The notes: generated by a model from the letters alone, not told the origin. Positions 52,542 through 61,568 are shown, counted from the stretch's first letter. The stretch is DNA of 64,000 bases from CAKZYD01 sp039814715 (GCA_039814715.1 JBCCAR010000018.1:10522-74521), one strand, 5' to 3'. A program made the numbers and translations.

Positions 52542-52566
52542 AAAAACAGGGGCGCAAGGCCCCTGT
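52542..52566 (-). terminator. Rho-independent terminator
   Basis: Read on the minus strand, ACAGGGGC and GCCCCTGT form an eight-base stem around five bases, followed by five T. It lies 28 bases past the stop of the first VPxPA-CTERM-like gene. Confidence 0.8.
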
Positions 52567-52593
52567 GTTCGAAATTCCTAACATGTCTCTGGA

Positions 52594-53289
52594 TCAGCCT
52601 GCGGATGGCATGCCCAGCGCTTTACGGATTGACCTGCGGCGCAGGGCGCCCGCGCCGAGGAGCGCAGAGCCGAACAGAATGCCTGCAGCTGGGACGGGTA
52701 CGGCGGAAACAGTGAGCTCAAAGGTGCCTGCATTAGGATCGTTATCGCCTTCCCAAAAAGCAATCTCGTACAGGCCTGCCTCCAAAGAGGAGAACAGAAC
52801 AGTGCCGCTTTCTAGGGTGTCGTTGAAAACGCTATTTGGATCAGAGTCAAAGTTGTCGCCGATGCGTTGGCAATTCTGGGCACCGCCGCCGGAGGCCACG
52901 TTGGCGCAATTTACAGAGAGGTTGGCTGCATTCGCCGTTACAATCGTACGGTCGGGTGTGGTCACATCGGTTCCACTAATATTCGCGCCATTCGGCAGTC
53001 GGAACAAACCAAAGCCAGAGGAGCCGTCTTCATTGCCAGCGCTTGTATAGTCAGCGAGGGTTAGCGAGAACTGCGGTGTTAAAACTTCAAAACGGATCGT
53101 GCCTGAGGCGACATTCCCACTTTGCGTATCAAACGTGGCCTTCAGGGTATTGCCACCACTACCAATATCACTGAAAACAGCTTGGTTCTGGGTGAAATGG
53201 TAACTGTCGAACGTCGCTGCCTGGGAAGATCCAATGAGGCACATCGCTGCCACACTAGACATCAAGGCGATAGAAAGAGACTTGCTCAT
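52594..53289 (-). CDS. Secreted protein with VPxPA-CTERM-like sorting signal (first paralogue)
   Basis: 231 residues. A signal peptide (MSKSLSIALMSSVAAMCLIG, cleaved after SSQA) leads into a beta-rich secreted domain with no recognised family. The C-terminus has VPVPAAGILFGSALLGAGA followed by three Arg, the tripartite pattern of VPxPA/PEP-CTERM proteins processed by an exosortase-like enzyme. Twelve further residues (SIRKALGMPSAG) follow the Arg cluster. Similar in plan to the paralogue upstream, including a GTVLFSSLEAG turn before the tail. No exosortase gene is in the window. It has its own terminator. Confidence 0.72.
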   Translation of the reverse strand: MSKSLSIALMSSVAAMCLIGSSQAATFDSYHFTQNQAVFSDIGSGGNTLKATFDTQSGNVASGTIRFEVLTPQFSLTLADYTSAGNEDGSSGFGLFRLPNGANISGTDVTTPDRTIVTANAANLSVNCANVASGGGAQNCQRIGDNFDSDPNSVFNDTLESGTVLFSSLEAGLYEIAFWEGDNDPNAGTFELTVSAVPVPAAGILFGSALLGAGALRRRSIRKALGMPSAG

Positions 53290-53507
53290 AGATAAATACC
53301 CTTACGCAACATAAACAAAAGAGGCGCTAAAACACTCGCGCTTGCCGAGTAGTGAGCAAATTGAGTGCCAAGACGGCTAAGGGTTTGAATTATCGGGAGT
53401 TTAAGACTGGCGCGCGCTGATTTTTTGCTAAGCTGTTAAAGATACCGACAGTCCTGGGTTGCGCCGGTTATCGTTCATGGCCTGCATTGCGGGTATAGAC
53501 GAGACAC

Positions 53508-53534
53508 AAAAAAAGGGGCCGAGGCCCCTTTTTT
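53508..53534. terminator. Rho-independent terminator, symmetrical
   Basis: A run of A, GGGGCC, two bases, GGCCCC and a run of T make a stem that can work on both strands. It is 22 bases past the stop of the second VPxPA-CTERM-like gene on the minus strand. Confidence 0.88.
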
Positions 53535-53556
53535 CAAACTGTTTGCCAATGAAGGA

Positions 53557-54162
53557 CTAGGCAGCGGTCGGCATACCCAGTGTTTTTTGGATCGACCGGC
53601 GACGAAGGAACGCCGCGCCAAATAGAGCAGAGCCGAAAAGAATGCCAGCTGCCGGTATCGGCACCTCTGACAACGTAAACTGTATCAAAGCGGTCTGCGG
53701 AGTGTTATTTTGATCGTCTATTTCTAACACATAATCACCTGGGGCCAGGTTTGAGAACAAAATGGTGCCTGGCTGCGGCCCATTGGCGTTAGAACCTTCA
53801 GGTCGCAAAACAAAACATCCAAGGTTGGTACTCGTAATTCGACCTGAGCAATTTTGAGTGGAAATATCAACTGGTGGTGGCGCCCCAGTATTTGTTGAGT
53901 ACAAACCGGCTAGAGAGCCCCCAGACGTGCTACTATCGCCATAAGTTGAAAACGTAAGCTTAGTCGCCACTGTCGTTGAAAAAGACCAAAAAAGCTCGCC
54001 CGGAAAAGTAAAAGTTGCTGGAGATTCCAAAATATCTCCAGGTCCCGCACTCGTGGCAGTCGCCGGTAACGTTGTCGAACCATTTATCGTCGCCGCGTTT
54101 GCAGCACCGAGCACTGATGACATACAAAAAACTGCACCAGCAATAAAACTAGAAAAATTCAT
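53557..54162 (-). CDS. Secreted protein with VPxPA-CTERM-like sorting signal (second paralogue)
   Basis: 201 residues. Signal peptide MNFSSFIAGAVFCMSSVLGA, cleaved after ANA, then a Ser/Thr/Gly-rich beta domain resembling bacterial pre-peptidase-like modules, and the tail VPIPAAGILFGSALFGAAF, three Arg and SIQKTLGMPTAA. The last 35 residues are about three-quarters identical to the other paralogue while the bodies differ. The ATG at 54162 has a strong GGAGG; the frame upstream has four more residues only. It lies ahead of the first paralogue in the same direction but with a terminator between, so they are separate transcripts or partly read through. Confidence 0.72.
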   Translation of the reverse strand: MNFSSFIAGAVFCMSSVLGAANAATINGSTTLPATATSAGPGDILESPATFTFPGELFWSFSTTVATKLTFSTYGDSSTSGGSLAGLYSTNTGAPPPVDISTQNCSGRITSTNLGCFVLRPEGSNANGPQPGTILFSNLAPGDYVLEIDDQNNTPQTALIQFTLSEVPIPAAGILFGSALFGAAFLRRRSIQKTLGMPTAA

Positions 54163-54302
54163 TAAAACCTCCAAATGCAGGATTGATCACAATATAAAGC
54201 TGCTCGTACTGCAAGACAGTATTTTCGTGTAGGCAAGCAAAACCCATGCCAAACTCACAATGCGCTGTTTTGGCACACTTTTTTTGCAAGTGCGAAATCG
54301 CG

Positions 54303-54310
54303 TTAACCAT
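54303..54310. promoter_or_regulatory. CtrA-like half-site (TTAACCAT)
   Basis: The octamer lies about 140 bases upstream of the second VPxPA-CTERM-like gene. Seven bases after TTAA comes TTGTAA, close to a second half. Still only a candidate. Confidence 0.28.
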
Positions 54311-54383
54311 GGGTTGTAAAAAAGTCCGACAATTCACTTTGGTTCGCTTCTAAAGTGTATGACGGTTTGTTCCTCTAAAAGGA

Positions 54384-56969
54384 CTAGGCTTTGGACGCTG
54401 CAGCCTTCTTTGCGCGCGGTTTTTTGGCCGCTGGCTTTTTCTTTGCGGCCGGTTTTTTCTTGCCGCCTTTTTCTGCTTTTGCAGCAATGAGCTCCAGCGC
54501 GCGCTCTAAGGTGAGGGCGTCTGGGTCATCGTCTTTCAGCAGGCTGGCGTTGATCTTGCCGTGCTTGACATAGGGGCCGTAGCGGCCCTTGAGCAATTGG
54601 ATGGCGCCGCCATCGGGGTGGTCGCCCATTTCTTTTAAGACCGAAGGCCCTGCGCGGCCAGCGGATTTGGCATCAGCAAGGAGGGCGACGGCGCGGTTGA
54701 GGCCGACGGTGAGCACTTCTTCGGTGGAGGTGAGCTTTGCGGTCTTGCCATCATGCGAGAGGTAGGGGCCGTAACGCCCTATTGTGGCAAAGATTTCTTT
54801 GCCAGTTTCCGGGTGGTCGCCCACCGTGCGCGGCAGGCTTAACAGGTTGAGCGCGCCTGCTAGGTCGATGGTGGCCGCGTCCATATCCTTCGGGATGGAT
54901 GCGCGTTTGGGCTTTATTTTCTTGTCTTCGCCTTGCTCGCCTAGCTGCACAAATGGTCCAAAGCGGCCAGAGCGCGCGGTCACATCAAGCTGGGTTTCTG
55001 GGTCTTGGCCAAGCAAGCGCGGCTCGTTGCTCAGACCTGCCTTGTCAACGTCTGCATCGGCGCTGAATTGGCGGGTGAAGTTACACTCTGGGTAATTGGA
55101 GCAGCCAACAAACGCGCCATAGCGGCCGATTTTTAAAGATAGCTCTCCGGTATCGCACGCCGGGCAAGCGCGGGCAGGTTTACCTTCTTCAGCAGGCTGG
55201 AACAAATAGGGACCAAGATAGTCGTTTAGCGCGTCTAAGATAGCCGTTGTGCGCTGCGCCAAAACTTCCTCTGTTTTGGGCTTAAAATCCTGCCAGAAGG
55301 CGCGCAGTACTTCTTTCCAATCGGCTTCGCCGGCCGAGACCTTGTCGAGCTGCTCTTCTAAGTCTGCAGTGAAGCTGTATTCGACGTAGCGATCAAAAAA
55401 TTTCTCTAGGAAGGCGGTGACCAAGCGGCCTTTGTCTTCGGGAAAGAAGCGGTTCTTGTCCATGAGGACATATTGCCGGTCGCGCAGGGTTTGAAGCGTG
55501 GAGGCATAAGTCGAGGGGCGGCCAATGCCCAGCTCTTCAAGCTTTTTCACAAGCGAGGCTTCGGAATAGCGCGGCGGCGGCTCTGTGAAGTGCTGGTTGG
55601 CGTTCACTTTATCGACTTGCGGGCGCATGCCTTTTTGCATGGCGGGCAAGCGGCCGTCATCGTCATCCTTGCTGTCGTCTTTGCCTTCCAGATACAGCTG
55701 CATGAAGCCAGGGAAGGCGATGACTTGGCCCGACGCACGCACGGCGTGTTTGCCGTCTGCGCTGAGGAAATCAGCGGTGGTGCGCTCTAAGATGGCTGTC
55801 GCCATTTGGCTGGCGATGGCACGGTCCCAGATCAGCTTGTAGAGCTTCTTTTGATCGTCATTGAGGTAGCTGGCCACGTCCTTGGGATGGCGGGCAAAAT
55901 CGGTGGGGCGCACAGCTTCGTGCGCTTCTTGAGCGTTCTTCGCTTTGGTTGCATAAAAACGCGGCTTTTCGGGCAAATAGTCCTGGCCAAAGCGCGCGCC
56001 AATAGCGCTGCGGGCGGACGCGATGGCTTCATTGGCCATTTGGACGCCGTCCGTCCTCATATAGGTGATAAGGCCGGAGGTCTCGCCGCCGATAGAGACA
56101 CCTTCATAGAGCTTCTGCGCCACTTGCATGGTGCGGCTGGCGGAAAAGCCGAGCTTGCGAGACGCTTCCTGCTGCAAGGTGGACGTGGTGAATGGCGGCG
56201 CTGGATTGCGCTTCACGGGCTTGGCTTCGAGGCTATCCAGCGTGAAGCTCGCTGCTTCAATCGCTGCGCGCGCGGCGACAGCGCTGGTTTCATTTTCGAG
56301 CGTGAATTTGCTGACTTTTTTCCCGTCCAGTTGCGTCAGGCGCGCCTGAAACGCCTCGCCCTTATCGGTCTTCGCGTCGACCAAGACGGACCAATATTCG
56401 CGCGGCTCAAAGGCCTCGATTTCCATCTCGCGGTCCACAATGATGCGCAAGGCGACAGACTGCACCCGGCCAGCAGAGCGCGCACTAGGCAGTTTGCGCC
56501 ATAGAACAGGAGACAAGGTGAAGCCCACTAGATAATCGAGCGCGCGGCGCGCCAAATAGGCGTCAATAAGCTCATTATTGAGGTCGCGCGGCTGCGCCAT
56601 TGCCGTTTGGACGGCTGATTTCGTGATTTCGTTAAAGACCACGCGTTTGACCGGCTTGTCTTTGAGTGCCTTCTTTTTCTTTAAGACCTCCAAGACATGC
56701 CAGGAGATGGCTTCGCCTTCGCGGTCCGGGTCCGTCGCGAGGATGAGTTGGTCCGCGCCTTTCATGGCTGCGGCGATTTCATTGAGGCGTTTGCTGCTAT
56801 CACGGTCAACGGCCCAGGACATGGAAAAATCGTCCTCTGGAACCACCGAGCCATCTTTGGCCGGCAAGTCGCGTACATGGCCATAGCTTGCCAGTACGGT
56901 GAAATCTTTGCCTAGATATTTGTTGATGGTTTTTGCCTTGGCAGGCGATTCGACGATAACAACGTCCAT
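54384..56969 (-). CDS. topA: DNA topoisomerase I
   Basis: 861 residues. The TOPRIM domain opens MDVVIVESPAKAKTINKYL and has DPDREGEAI; the active tyrosine is in LITYMRTDGV. The C-terminal part has a four-cysteine zinc finger (CPACDTG and CSNYPEC) and three short repeats around GRYGPY, ending in about 35 residues of Lys and Ala that likely hold DNA. It relaxes negative supercoils. Length is normal. Confidence 0.96.
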   Translation of the reverse strand: MDVVIVESPAKAKTINKYLGKDFTVLASYGHVRDLPAKDGSVVPEDDFSMSWAVDRDSSKRLNEIAAAMKGADQLILATDPDREGEAISWHVLEVLKKKKALKDKPVKRVVFNEITKSAVQTAMAQPRDLNNELIDAYLARRALDYLVGFTLSPVLWRKLPSARSAGRVQSVALRIIVDREMEIEAFEPREYWSVLVDAKTDKGEAFQARLTQLDGKKVSKFTLENETSAVAARAAIEAASFTLDSLEAKPVKRNPAPPFTTSTLQQEASRKLGFSASRTMQVAQKLYEGVSIGGETSGLITYMRTDGVQMANEAIASARSAIGARFGQDYLPEKPRFYATKAKNAQEAHEAVRPTDFARHPKDVASYLNDDQKKLYKLIWDRAIASQMATAILERTTADFLSADGKHAVRASGQVIAFPGFMQLYLEGKDDSKDDDDGRLPAMQKGMRPQVDKVNANQHFTEPPPRYSEASLVKKLEELGIGRPSTYASTLQTLRDRQYVLMDKNRFFPEDKGRLVTAFLEKFFDRYVEYSFTADLEEQLDKVSAGEADWKEVLRAFWQDFKPKTEEVLAQRTTAILDALNDYLGPYLFQPAEEGKPARACPACDTGELSLKIGRYGAFVGCSNYPECNFTRQFSADADVDKAGLSNEPRLLGQDPETQLDVTARSGRFGPFVQLGEQGEDKKIKPKRASIPKDMDAATIDLAGALNLLSLPRTVGDHPETGKEIFATIGRYGPYLSHDGKTAKLTSTEEVLTVGLNRAVALLADAKSAGRAGPSVLKEMGDHPDGGAIQLLKGRYGPYVKHGKINASLLKDDDPDALTLERALELIAAKAEKGGKKKPAAKKKPAAKKPRAKKAAASKA

Positions 56970-57095
56970 AAACTGTGGCTCAACAACGATTTTTCAGGGG
57001 CGCGGGGAACCGCGCTGCGTTTCCGGCAGTGCGGGACTTCTAGCCATGGGGAGGGGCCGGGCGCAACCCTTTGCACGCGTTCGCGGCAAATTTGC

Positions 57096-58196
57096 TCACA
57101 TCATGCCCTCCGCGCTTAAGGCCAAACGCCCGCCTGCATGGCGCTCTAGTCTGCCCGCAAGTTCTAGCTCCATGACCGCTGCCGCGAAGACATCACCGGT
57201 GAGCTGCGCGCTGCGCATCACCTCATCTGCGTGAACGGGAACAGTGCTAAGGGCGTCTAGAATGGCTTGCCGTGCGGCGTCGTCTGGCTCTGCAGATGTT
57301 GGTGCGCCGCGGAAGGGTACGTTTGGCACATAGACATCGCCGATCATGGGGCCAATGCCTTCTAAAACATCCTCCGCGCCGCGGATCAGTGTTGCGCCTT
57401 CGCGGATGAGGTGGTTGCCGCCGGAGGCTCTGGGGTCAAGCGGGTTGCCAGGGACAGCGAACACATGGCGGCCTTGTTCTCCGGCCAGTCTTGCAGTGAT
57501 GAGAGAGCCTGATTTCTTGGCTGCCTCGACAACGATCACCCCTAAGGCGAGACCGCTGACAATGCGGTTGCGCCGCGGGAAGAGATGCGCCGTTGGCTGC
57601 GCGCCCCATGGCATTTCAGAAAGGATGCCGCCGCGCTCAGCGATTTCCCAATAAAGGGTTTCATTTTCTTTAGGATAAATCCGGTCGATGCCGCCAGCGA
57701 CGACGGCGATTGTGCCACTATTCAGGCTTCCCTGATGGGCAGCGGTATCAATGCCGCGGGCAAGGCCAGAGGAAATGACAACTCCCTCTTTGCCTAAATC
57801 TGCTGCAAGCGTTGTTGCCAGTTTGCGCCCAATTGTCGAGGCGTTGCGCGCGCCAACCATGGCGACTGCAGGGCCTTTTAAAAGCTCAGCTGAGCCACGC
57901 AGTGTAAGGACTGCGGGTGCATCAGGCAGGACTGCCAGTTGGCTGGGATAGTCGCCTTGGCCTAGGATTAGAAGCTGGCAACCACCTTTCTCTATCTCTT
58001 TAAGTTCTGCCTCCACAATTGAGCTGCCTGGCGGTACAGGCGGCTTCCCGCCGGCACGCTGGGCGAGGTCTGGCAGCGCGTCTAATGCTGCTGAAGGTGA
58101 GCCGAAGCGCGCGATAAGGCCCTTATAAGTGACTGGCCCAACGCGCGGTGTGCGCGCAAGTGTTAGCGCAGAGAAAGCGTCAGCGCTGGCTTGCAT
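57096..58196 (-). CDS. dprA: DNA-processing protein DprA
   Basis: 366 residues. A helical N-terminus, the Rossmann core with AMVGARNASTIGRKLA, ISSGLARGIDTAAHQGSL and PRRNRIVSGLALGVIVVEA, and a C-terminal winged helix (about 300-366). DprA loads RecA on incoming single-stranded DNA in transformation. It lies between topA and plsY as in many relatives; the stop of plsY is five bases before its start. Confidence 0.93.
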   Translation of the reverse strand: MQASADAFSALTLARTPRVGPVTYKGLIARFGSPSAALDALPDLAQRAGGKPPVPPGSSIVEAELKEIEKGGCQLLILGQGDYPSQLAVLPDAPAVLTLRGSAELLKGPAVAMVGARNASTIGRKLATTLAADLGKEGVVISSGLARGIDTAAHQGSLNSGTIAVVAGGIDRIYPKENETLYWEIAERGGILSEMPWGAQPTAHLFPRRNRIVSGLALGVIVVEAAKKSGSLITARLAGEQGRHVFAVPGNPLDPRASGGNHLIREGATLIRGAEDVLEGIGPMIGDVYVPNVPFRGAPTSAEPDDAARQAILDALSTVPVHADEVMRSAQLTGDVFAAAVMELELAGRLERHAGGRLALSAEGMM

Positions 58197-58201
58197 GAGG
58201 C

Positions 58202-58825
58202 TTATGGCTCCGTTTTCTTAGCGCCAACTTTTGGTTCAGTTCCCGCGCGCAACCTGGAGATGTTTTCACGGTGCTTAAAGAAAATCAACGCGCTTAAGAC
58301 TGCGATGGCCAAGGCGAGCCTTGTTTGCCCAATGCCGAGCGCCAAAATCGGTGCCATCACAGCTGTATTGAGCGAGGCGAGGGAGGAAAAGCGGAAGAGC
58401 AGGAGCGTTAAAATCCAAATGCCAATGCCAGCAACGCCAATCGGCCAATAGAGGGCGACTAGGATACCTAAAAAGGTGGCAACGCCTTTGCCGCCTTTAA
58501 AACCCAGCCAAACGGGATAAAGATGCCCGAGAAAAGCTGCGATCCCTGCGATGGTTCCAACTTCGGGGTGGATGACCATAGGTGCTAAATAGACCGCTAA
58601 AATGCCTTTGCCGATGTCGCCAACCAGTGTAAGCGCTGCAATCCACTTTTTGCCTGTGCGCAGCGCGTTCGTTGCTCCAATGTTGCCGGAGCCGATTTTG
58701 CGGATATCCCCTTCGCCTGCCAGCAGAGAAATGATCAGGCCAAAGGGGATGCTGCCCAGCCCATAGCCTAAGAGCAGCGCGAGGGCGTATGATAGGCCAG
58801 GCGCGCCAGGCAACAGGTCGGTCAT
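58202..58825 (-). CDS. plsY: Glycerol-3-phosphate acyltransferase PlsY
   Basis: 207 residues with five or more membrane helices. Family motifs: GYGLGSIPFGLI, GSGNIGATNALRTGKK and LGFKGGKGVATFLG. It uses acyl-phosphate to make lysophosphatidic acid, the first step in phospholipid synthesis. The ATG at 58825 overlaps the stop of the gene before (ATGA), so I prefer it to the start six codons upstream. Confidence 0.94.
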   Translation of the reverse strand: MTDLLPGAPGLSYALALLLGYGLGSIPFGLIISLLAGEGDIRKIGSGNIGATNALRTGKKWIAALTLVGDIGKGILAVYLAPMVIHPEVGTIAGIAAFLGHLYPVWLGFKGGKGVATFLGILVALYWPIGVAGIGIWILTLLLFRFSSLASLNTAVMAPILALGIGQTRLALAIAVLSALIFFKHRENISRLRAGTEPKVGAKKTEP

Positions 58826-60048
58826 GCCCAGCGGCCGAGCCATGTCTGAATGGCTTTGCCTTGGACGGGCAAGCCATCAAAGGGTGTATTTTTAGCCGCG
58901 CTGACGAGGCTCTTGCTGCTGACCTTCCAGGGAGCTTGCGTATCGAGTAGGGCCAGGTCTGCGGGCGCGCCGATGGCCAATCGCCCTGTCTCTAAGCCTA
59001 ACACATCAGCGGGCTTTTGCGTGATCATGGCTAAGCACTGCGAAAGCGACACCGTCTCGTCGCGCACCAGGGTTAAGCTCATCGCGAGCAGCGTTTCAGC
59101 GCCGACCATGCCCGGCTCTGCTTGTTCATAGGGCAGGCGCTTTTCTTCTTCTGTCAAGGGCGCATGGCCGCTGCACAGGACATCGATCACGCCATCGGCA
59201 ATGCCCTTGGCAATAGCGAGCCGGTCATCTTCCGTGCGTAGCGGCGGGCGCAGCTTTGAAAAGGTGCGGTAGTCGCCAATCGCAATCTCATTCAAGGCGA
59301 AATAGGCCGGTGTCGTGCCGCACGTGATGGACAGGCCGCGCGCTTTCGCTTCTGCGATCAAGGTAACGCTTTCTGCGCAGCTGATGATGGGAATGTGCAG
59401 GCTTGCGCCAGTCGCCTCTATAAGGCGCAAATCGCGCTGGATCATCATCGCTTCGGCAAAACTTGGCGCTGCGGGCAGGCCAAGCCGAACGGATAGGTCA
59501 GTCAACGTTGCGCAGGTGCCCTGCGTTAAGCGCTCTTCTTCTGCGGCGTGGATGATCAGCGTATCAAAAGAGGAGGCGTAGGTCAGAATGCGCATGAACA
59601 CAGCCGCATCGCCCATCGCGCTCTGGCCGTCGCCAAAGGCGAGCACGCCAGCCTCTTTCATGAGACCTATTTCAGCCATTTCTTCCCCGCCCAGCGCACG
59701 CGTCGCCGCGCCCATGGGGATGGTGCGCGCCACCTGGCCGCGGTTGCCGGCGAAAATAGCGCGCACTTTAGAAGGGCTATCGAGCTCCGCGCCTGCGCGC
59801 GGGTGGAGGAGGGACGTGGTAATGCCGCCGCGTGCAGCAGCAGCAGGGTCTGCTGCGAACACCTGCAGGTCTATCAGGCCAGGGCAAAGAATTTTGCCGC
59901 GGCAATCCACAACCTGCGCATCGTTAGGGGCGATAATGTCATTGCCGATTGCAGAAATTTTACCATCAACCGTGAGGAGTTTGCCATGCCCATCCAGGTT
60001 TTGATCAGGGCAAATCAGGTGCGCGTTTTCATACAGAATGCTAGACAT
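58822..60048 (-). CDS. Non-catalytic dihydroorotase-like protein (PyrC')
   Basis: 408 residues of the dihydroorotase fold that has lost its metal site: the DxHVHxREPG motif reads DLQVFAADP, the later His in the second ligand strand is replaced (LHIPIISCAES) and the catalytic Asp of the DHAPH motif is Gly (CSGHAPL). In Pseudomonas and relatives such a PyrC' is needed to assemble aspartate carbamoyltransferase with PyrB. Its overlap of eight bases with pyrB supports that. The ATG at 60048 has GAGG six bases ahead; an ATG two codons upstream does not. Confidence 0.88.
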   Translation of the reverse strand: MSSILYENAHLICPDQNLDGHGKLLTVDGKISAIGNDIIAPNDAQVVDCRGKILCPGLIDLQVFAADPAAAARGGITTSLLHPRAGAELDSPSKVRAIFAGNRGQVARTIPMGAATRALGGEEMAEIGLMKEAGVLAFGDGQSAMGDAAVFMRILTYASSFDTLIIHAAEEERLTQGTCATLTDLSVRLGLPAAPSFAEAMMIQRDLRLIEATGASLHIPIISCAESVTLIAEAKARGLSITCGTTPAYFALNEIAIGDYRTFSKLRPPLRTEDDRLAIAKGIADGVIDVLCSGHAPLTEEEKRLPYEQAEPGMVGAETLLAMSLTLVRDETVSLSQCLAMITQKPADVLGLETGRLAIGAPADLALLDTQAPWKVSSKSLVSAAKNTPFDGLPVQGKAIQTWLGRWA

Positions 60049-61048
60049 CGACATCCTCGCTGCGCGCAGCGCGGGTTAACACATCAAGGCAGGCCATGCG
60101 CACGGCAACGCCCATTTCCACTTGTTCAGCAATGCCAGAGCGCTTCAAATCGTCGGCGATGTGCGTGTCGATCTCAACGCCGCGGTTCATAGGCCCTGGG
60201 TGCATGATCAAGGCATCTGGTTTTGCATGAGCTAGCTTGTCAGCCGTCAGGCCAAACGTGCGGAAATATTCGCGCGTTGAGGGCAGAAAAGCACCAGACA
60301 TACGCTCTTGCTGCAAGCGCAGCATCATCACGACGTCCGCATCCTTCAGGCCCTGCGCCATATCATGGTGAACGCTTGCGCCAAGATCCGTAAATTGCTG
60401 CGGCACGAGGGTCGGCGGGCCAACAAGGCGCACCACAGCGCCAAGCGTGAGCAGCAGGTGGATATTCGACCTTGCAACACGTGAATGCAGAATATCGCCG
60501 CATATGGCGACCACCAGGCCTTCGATGGCGCCTTTCCTGTGGCGGATGGTGAGCGCGTCGAGCAGCGCCTGCGTGGGGTGTTCATGGCGGCCATCGCCTG
60601 CGTTAATCACAGCGCAATCAACATTGTCGGCGATCAGCTTGACCGCACCAGAACTCCCATGGCGGATCACGATAACGTCCGGCCGCATCGCGTTTAGCGT
60701 TAATGCTGTATCCAGCAGCGTTTCGCCTTTTTTAATAGACGATGATGAGACGGGTAGGGAGATCGTATCGGCGCCAAGCCTTTTGCCTGCCAAATCAAAA
60801 CTCATCAGTGTGCGCGTTGAGTTTTCAAAGAACATGTTGATCTGCGTAAGGCCTTTTAAGATGGCCTTGCGCTTTTGGGTCTGCCGATTGTGCGCAGCAT
60901 AGACCTCCGCTTCATCCAGCAGCACATTGATATCAAGCGCGTGCAAGCCTTCAATGCCAAGAAGATGCGGATGGGAATATGTCCAGCCGGCCGCGTCTGC
61001 GCGGGCAGGCGACCTTTGGTCCGGTGGCGGGGCGCTGGAACTGCTCAT
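60041..61048 (-). CDS. pyrB: Aspartate carbamoyltransferase catalytic subunit
   Basis: 335 residues. The carbamoyl-phosphate loop is FFENSTRTLMSFDLAG, followed by HPTQALLDALTI and MHPGPMNRGVEI. It joins carbamoyl phosphate and aspartate in pyrimidine synthesis. The first 20 residues (Ser/Pro-rich) precede the normal fold. No pyrI regulatory gene is present, as expected with a PyrC' partner. Confidence 0.95.
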   Translation of the reverse strand: MSSSSAPPPDQRSPARADAAGWTYSHPHLLGIEGLHALDINVLLDEAEVYAAHNRQTQKRKAILKGLTQINMFFENSTRTLMSFDLAGKRLGADTISLPVSSSSIKKGETLLDTALTLNAMRPDVIVIRHGSSGAVKLIADNVDCAVINAGDGRHEHPTQALLDALTIRHRKGAIEGLVVAICGDILHSRVARSNIHLLLTLGAVVRLVGPPTLVPQQFTDLGASVHHDMAQGLKDADVVMMLRLQQERMSGAFLPSTREYFRTFGLTADKLAHAKPDALIMHPGPMNRGVEIDTHIADDLKRSGIAEQVEMGVAVRMACLDVLTRAARSEDVDV

Positions 61049-61082
61049 TAAGGCTTCCCCTTAGCTTGGCTGAGCGCAGCGC

Positions 61083-61568
61083 TCAACTAGAAACGTCGCT
61101 GCCAAGGCCTTTCATGCGATCAAGCGCGCCTTGAAGGATGTAGGCGGCGGCCATTTTATCTACCAGTTCGCTTCGCCGTGCGCGCGATCGGTCCGCTTCA
61201 ATCAATGTGCGGGTCACAGCGGCTGTAGAGAGCCGCTCATCCCAAAACCCAATGGGGATATCGGTAAAGGGTTCAAGATTGCGCGCGAATGCTTTGGTCG
61301 ATTGCACCCGCGGCCCTGAACTGCCATCCATGTTCATGGGTAAGCCCAATAGGATGCCGCAAATGTCGTGCTCGATGCACAACTTCAGCAAGGCGGCGGC
61401 GTCGGCTTTGAACTTGCCGCGCTTAATGAGCGTCTTCGGGCTCGCAATGCTTTGGTTTTGGTCAGACAAAGCAACGCCAATTGTTTTGCTGCCAAGGTCA
61501 AGCCCGATGAGCCGCCCGCGCCGCGCTGCGCTGGCGGCAAAGGTCTCAAAATCTAGATGGATGCTCAC
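61083..61568 (-). CDS. ruvX: Holliday junction resolvase-like protein RuvX (YqgF)
   Basis: 161 residues of the RNase H-like fold: RLIGLDLGSKTIGVALSDQN, ILLGLPMNMDGSSGPR and FWDERLSTAAV, with the acidic residues of the active site. In bacteria YqgF trims the 5' end of pre-16S rRNA. The GTG start overlaps the stop of the upstream DUF3089 gene (GTGA). It ends 35 bases before pyrB. Confidence 0.92.
   Translation of the reverse strand: MSIHLDFETFAASAARRGRLIGLDLGSKTIGVALSDQNQSIASPKTLIKRGKFKADAAALLKLCIEHDICGILLGLPMNMDGSSGPRVQSTKAFARNLEPFTDIPIGFWDERLSTAAVTRTLIEADRSRARRSELVDKMAAAYILQGALDRMKGLGSDVSS

Noticed and set aside
55806..56504. 232-codon frame on the plus strand opposite topA
   Set aside because: Topoisomerase I on the minus strand is certain across this region; the frame is a GC-bias shadow.
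58822..60048. Active dihydroorotase
   Set aside because: Metal ligands and the catalytic Asp are lost (QVF for HVH, GHAPL for DHAPH).
59548..60192. 214-codon frame on the plus strand
   Set aside because: Opposite the pyrC' and pyrB genes, no recognisable domain.
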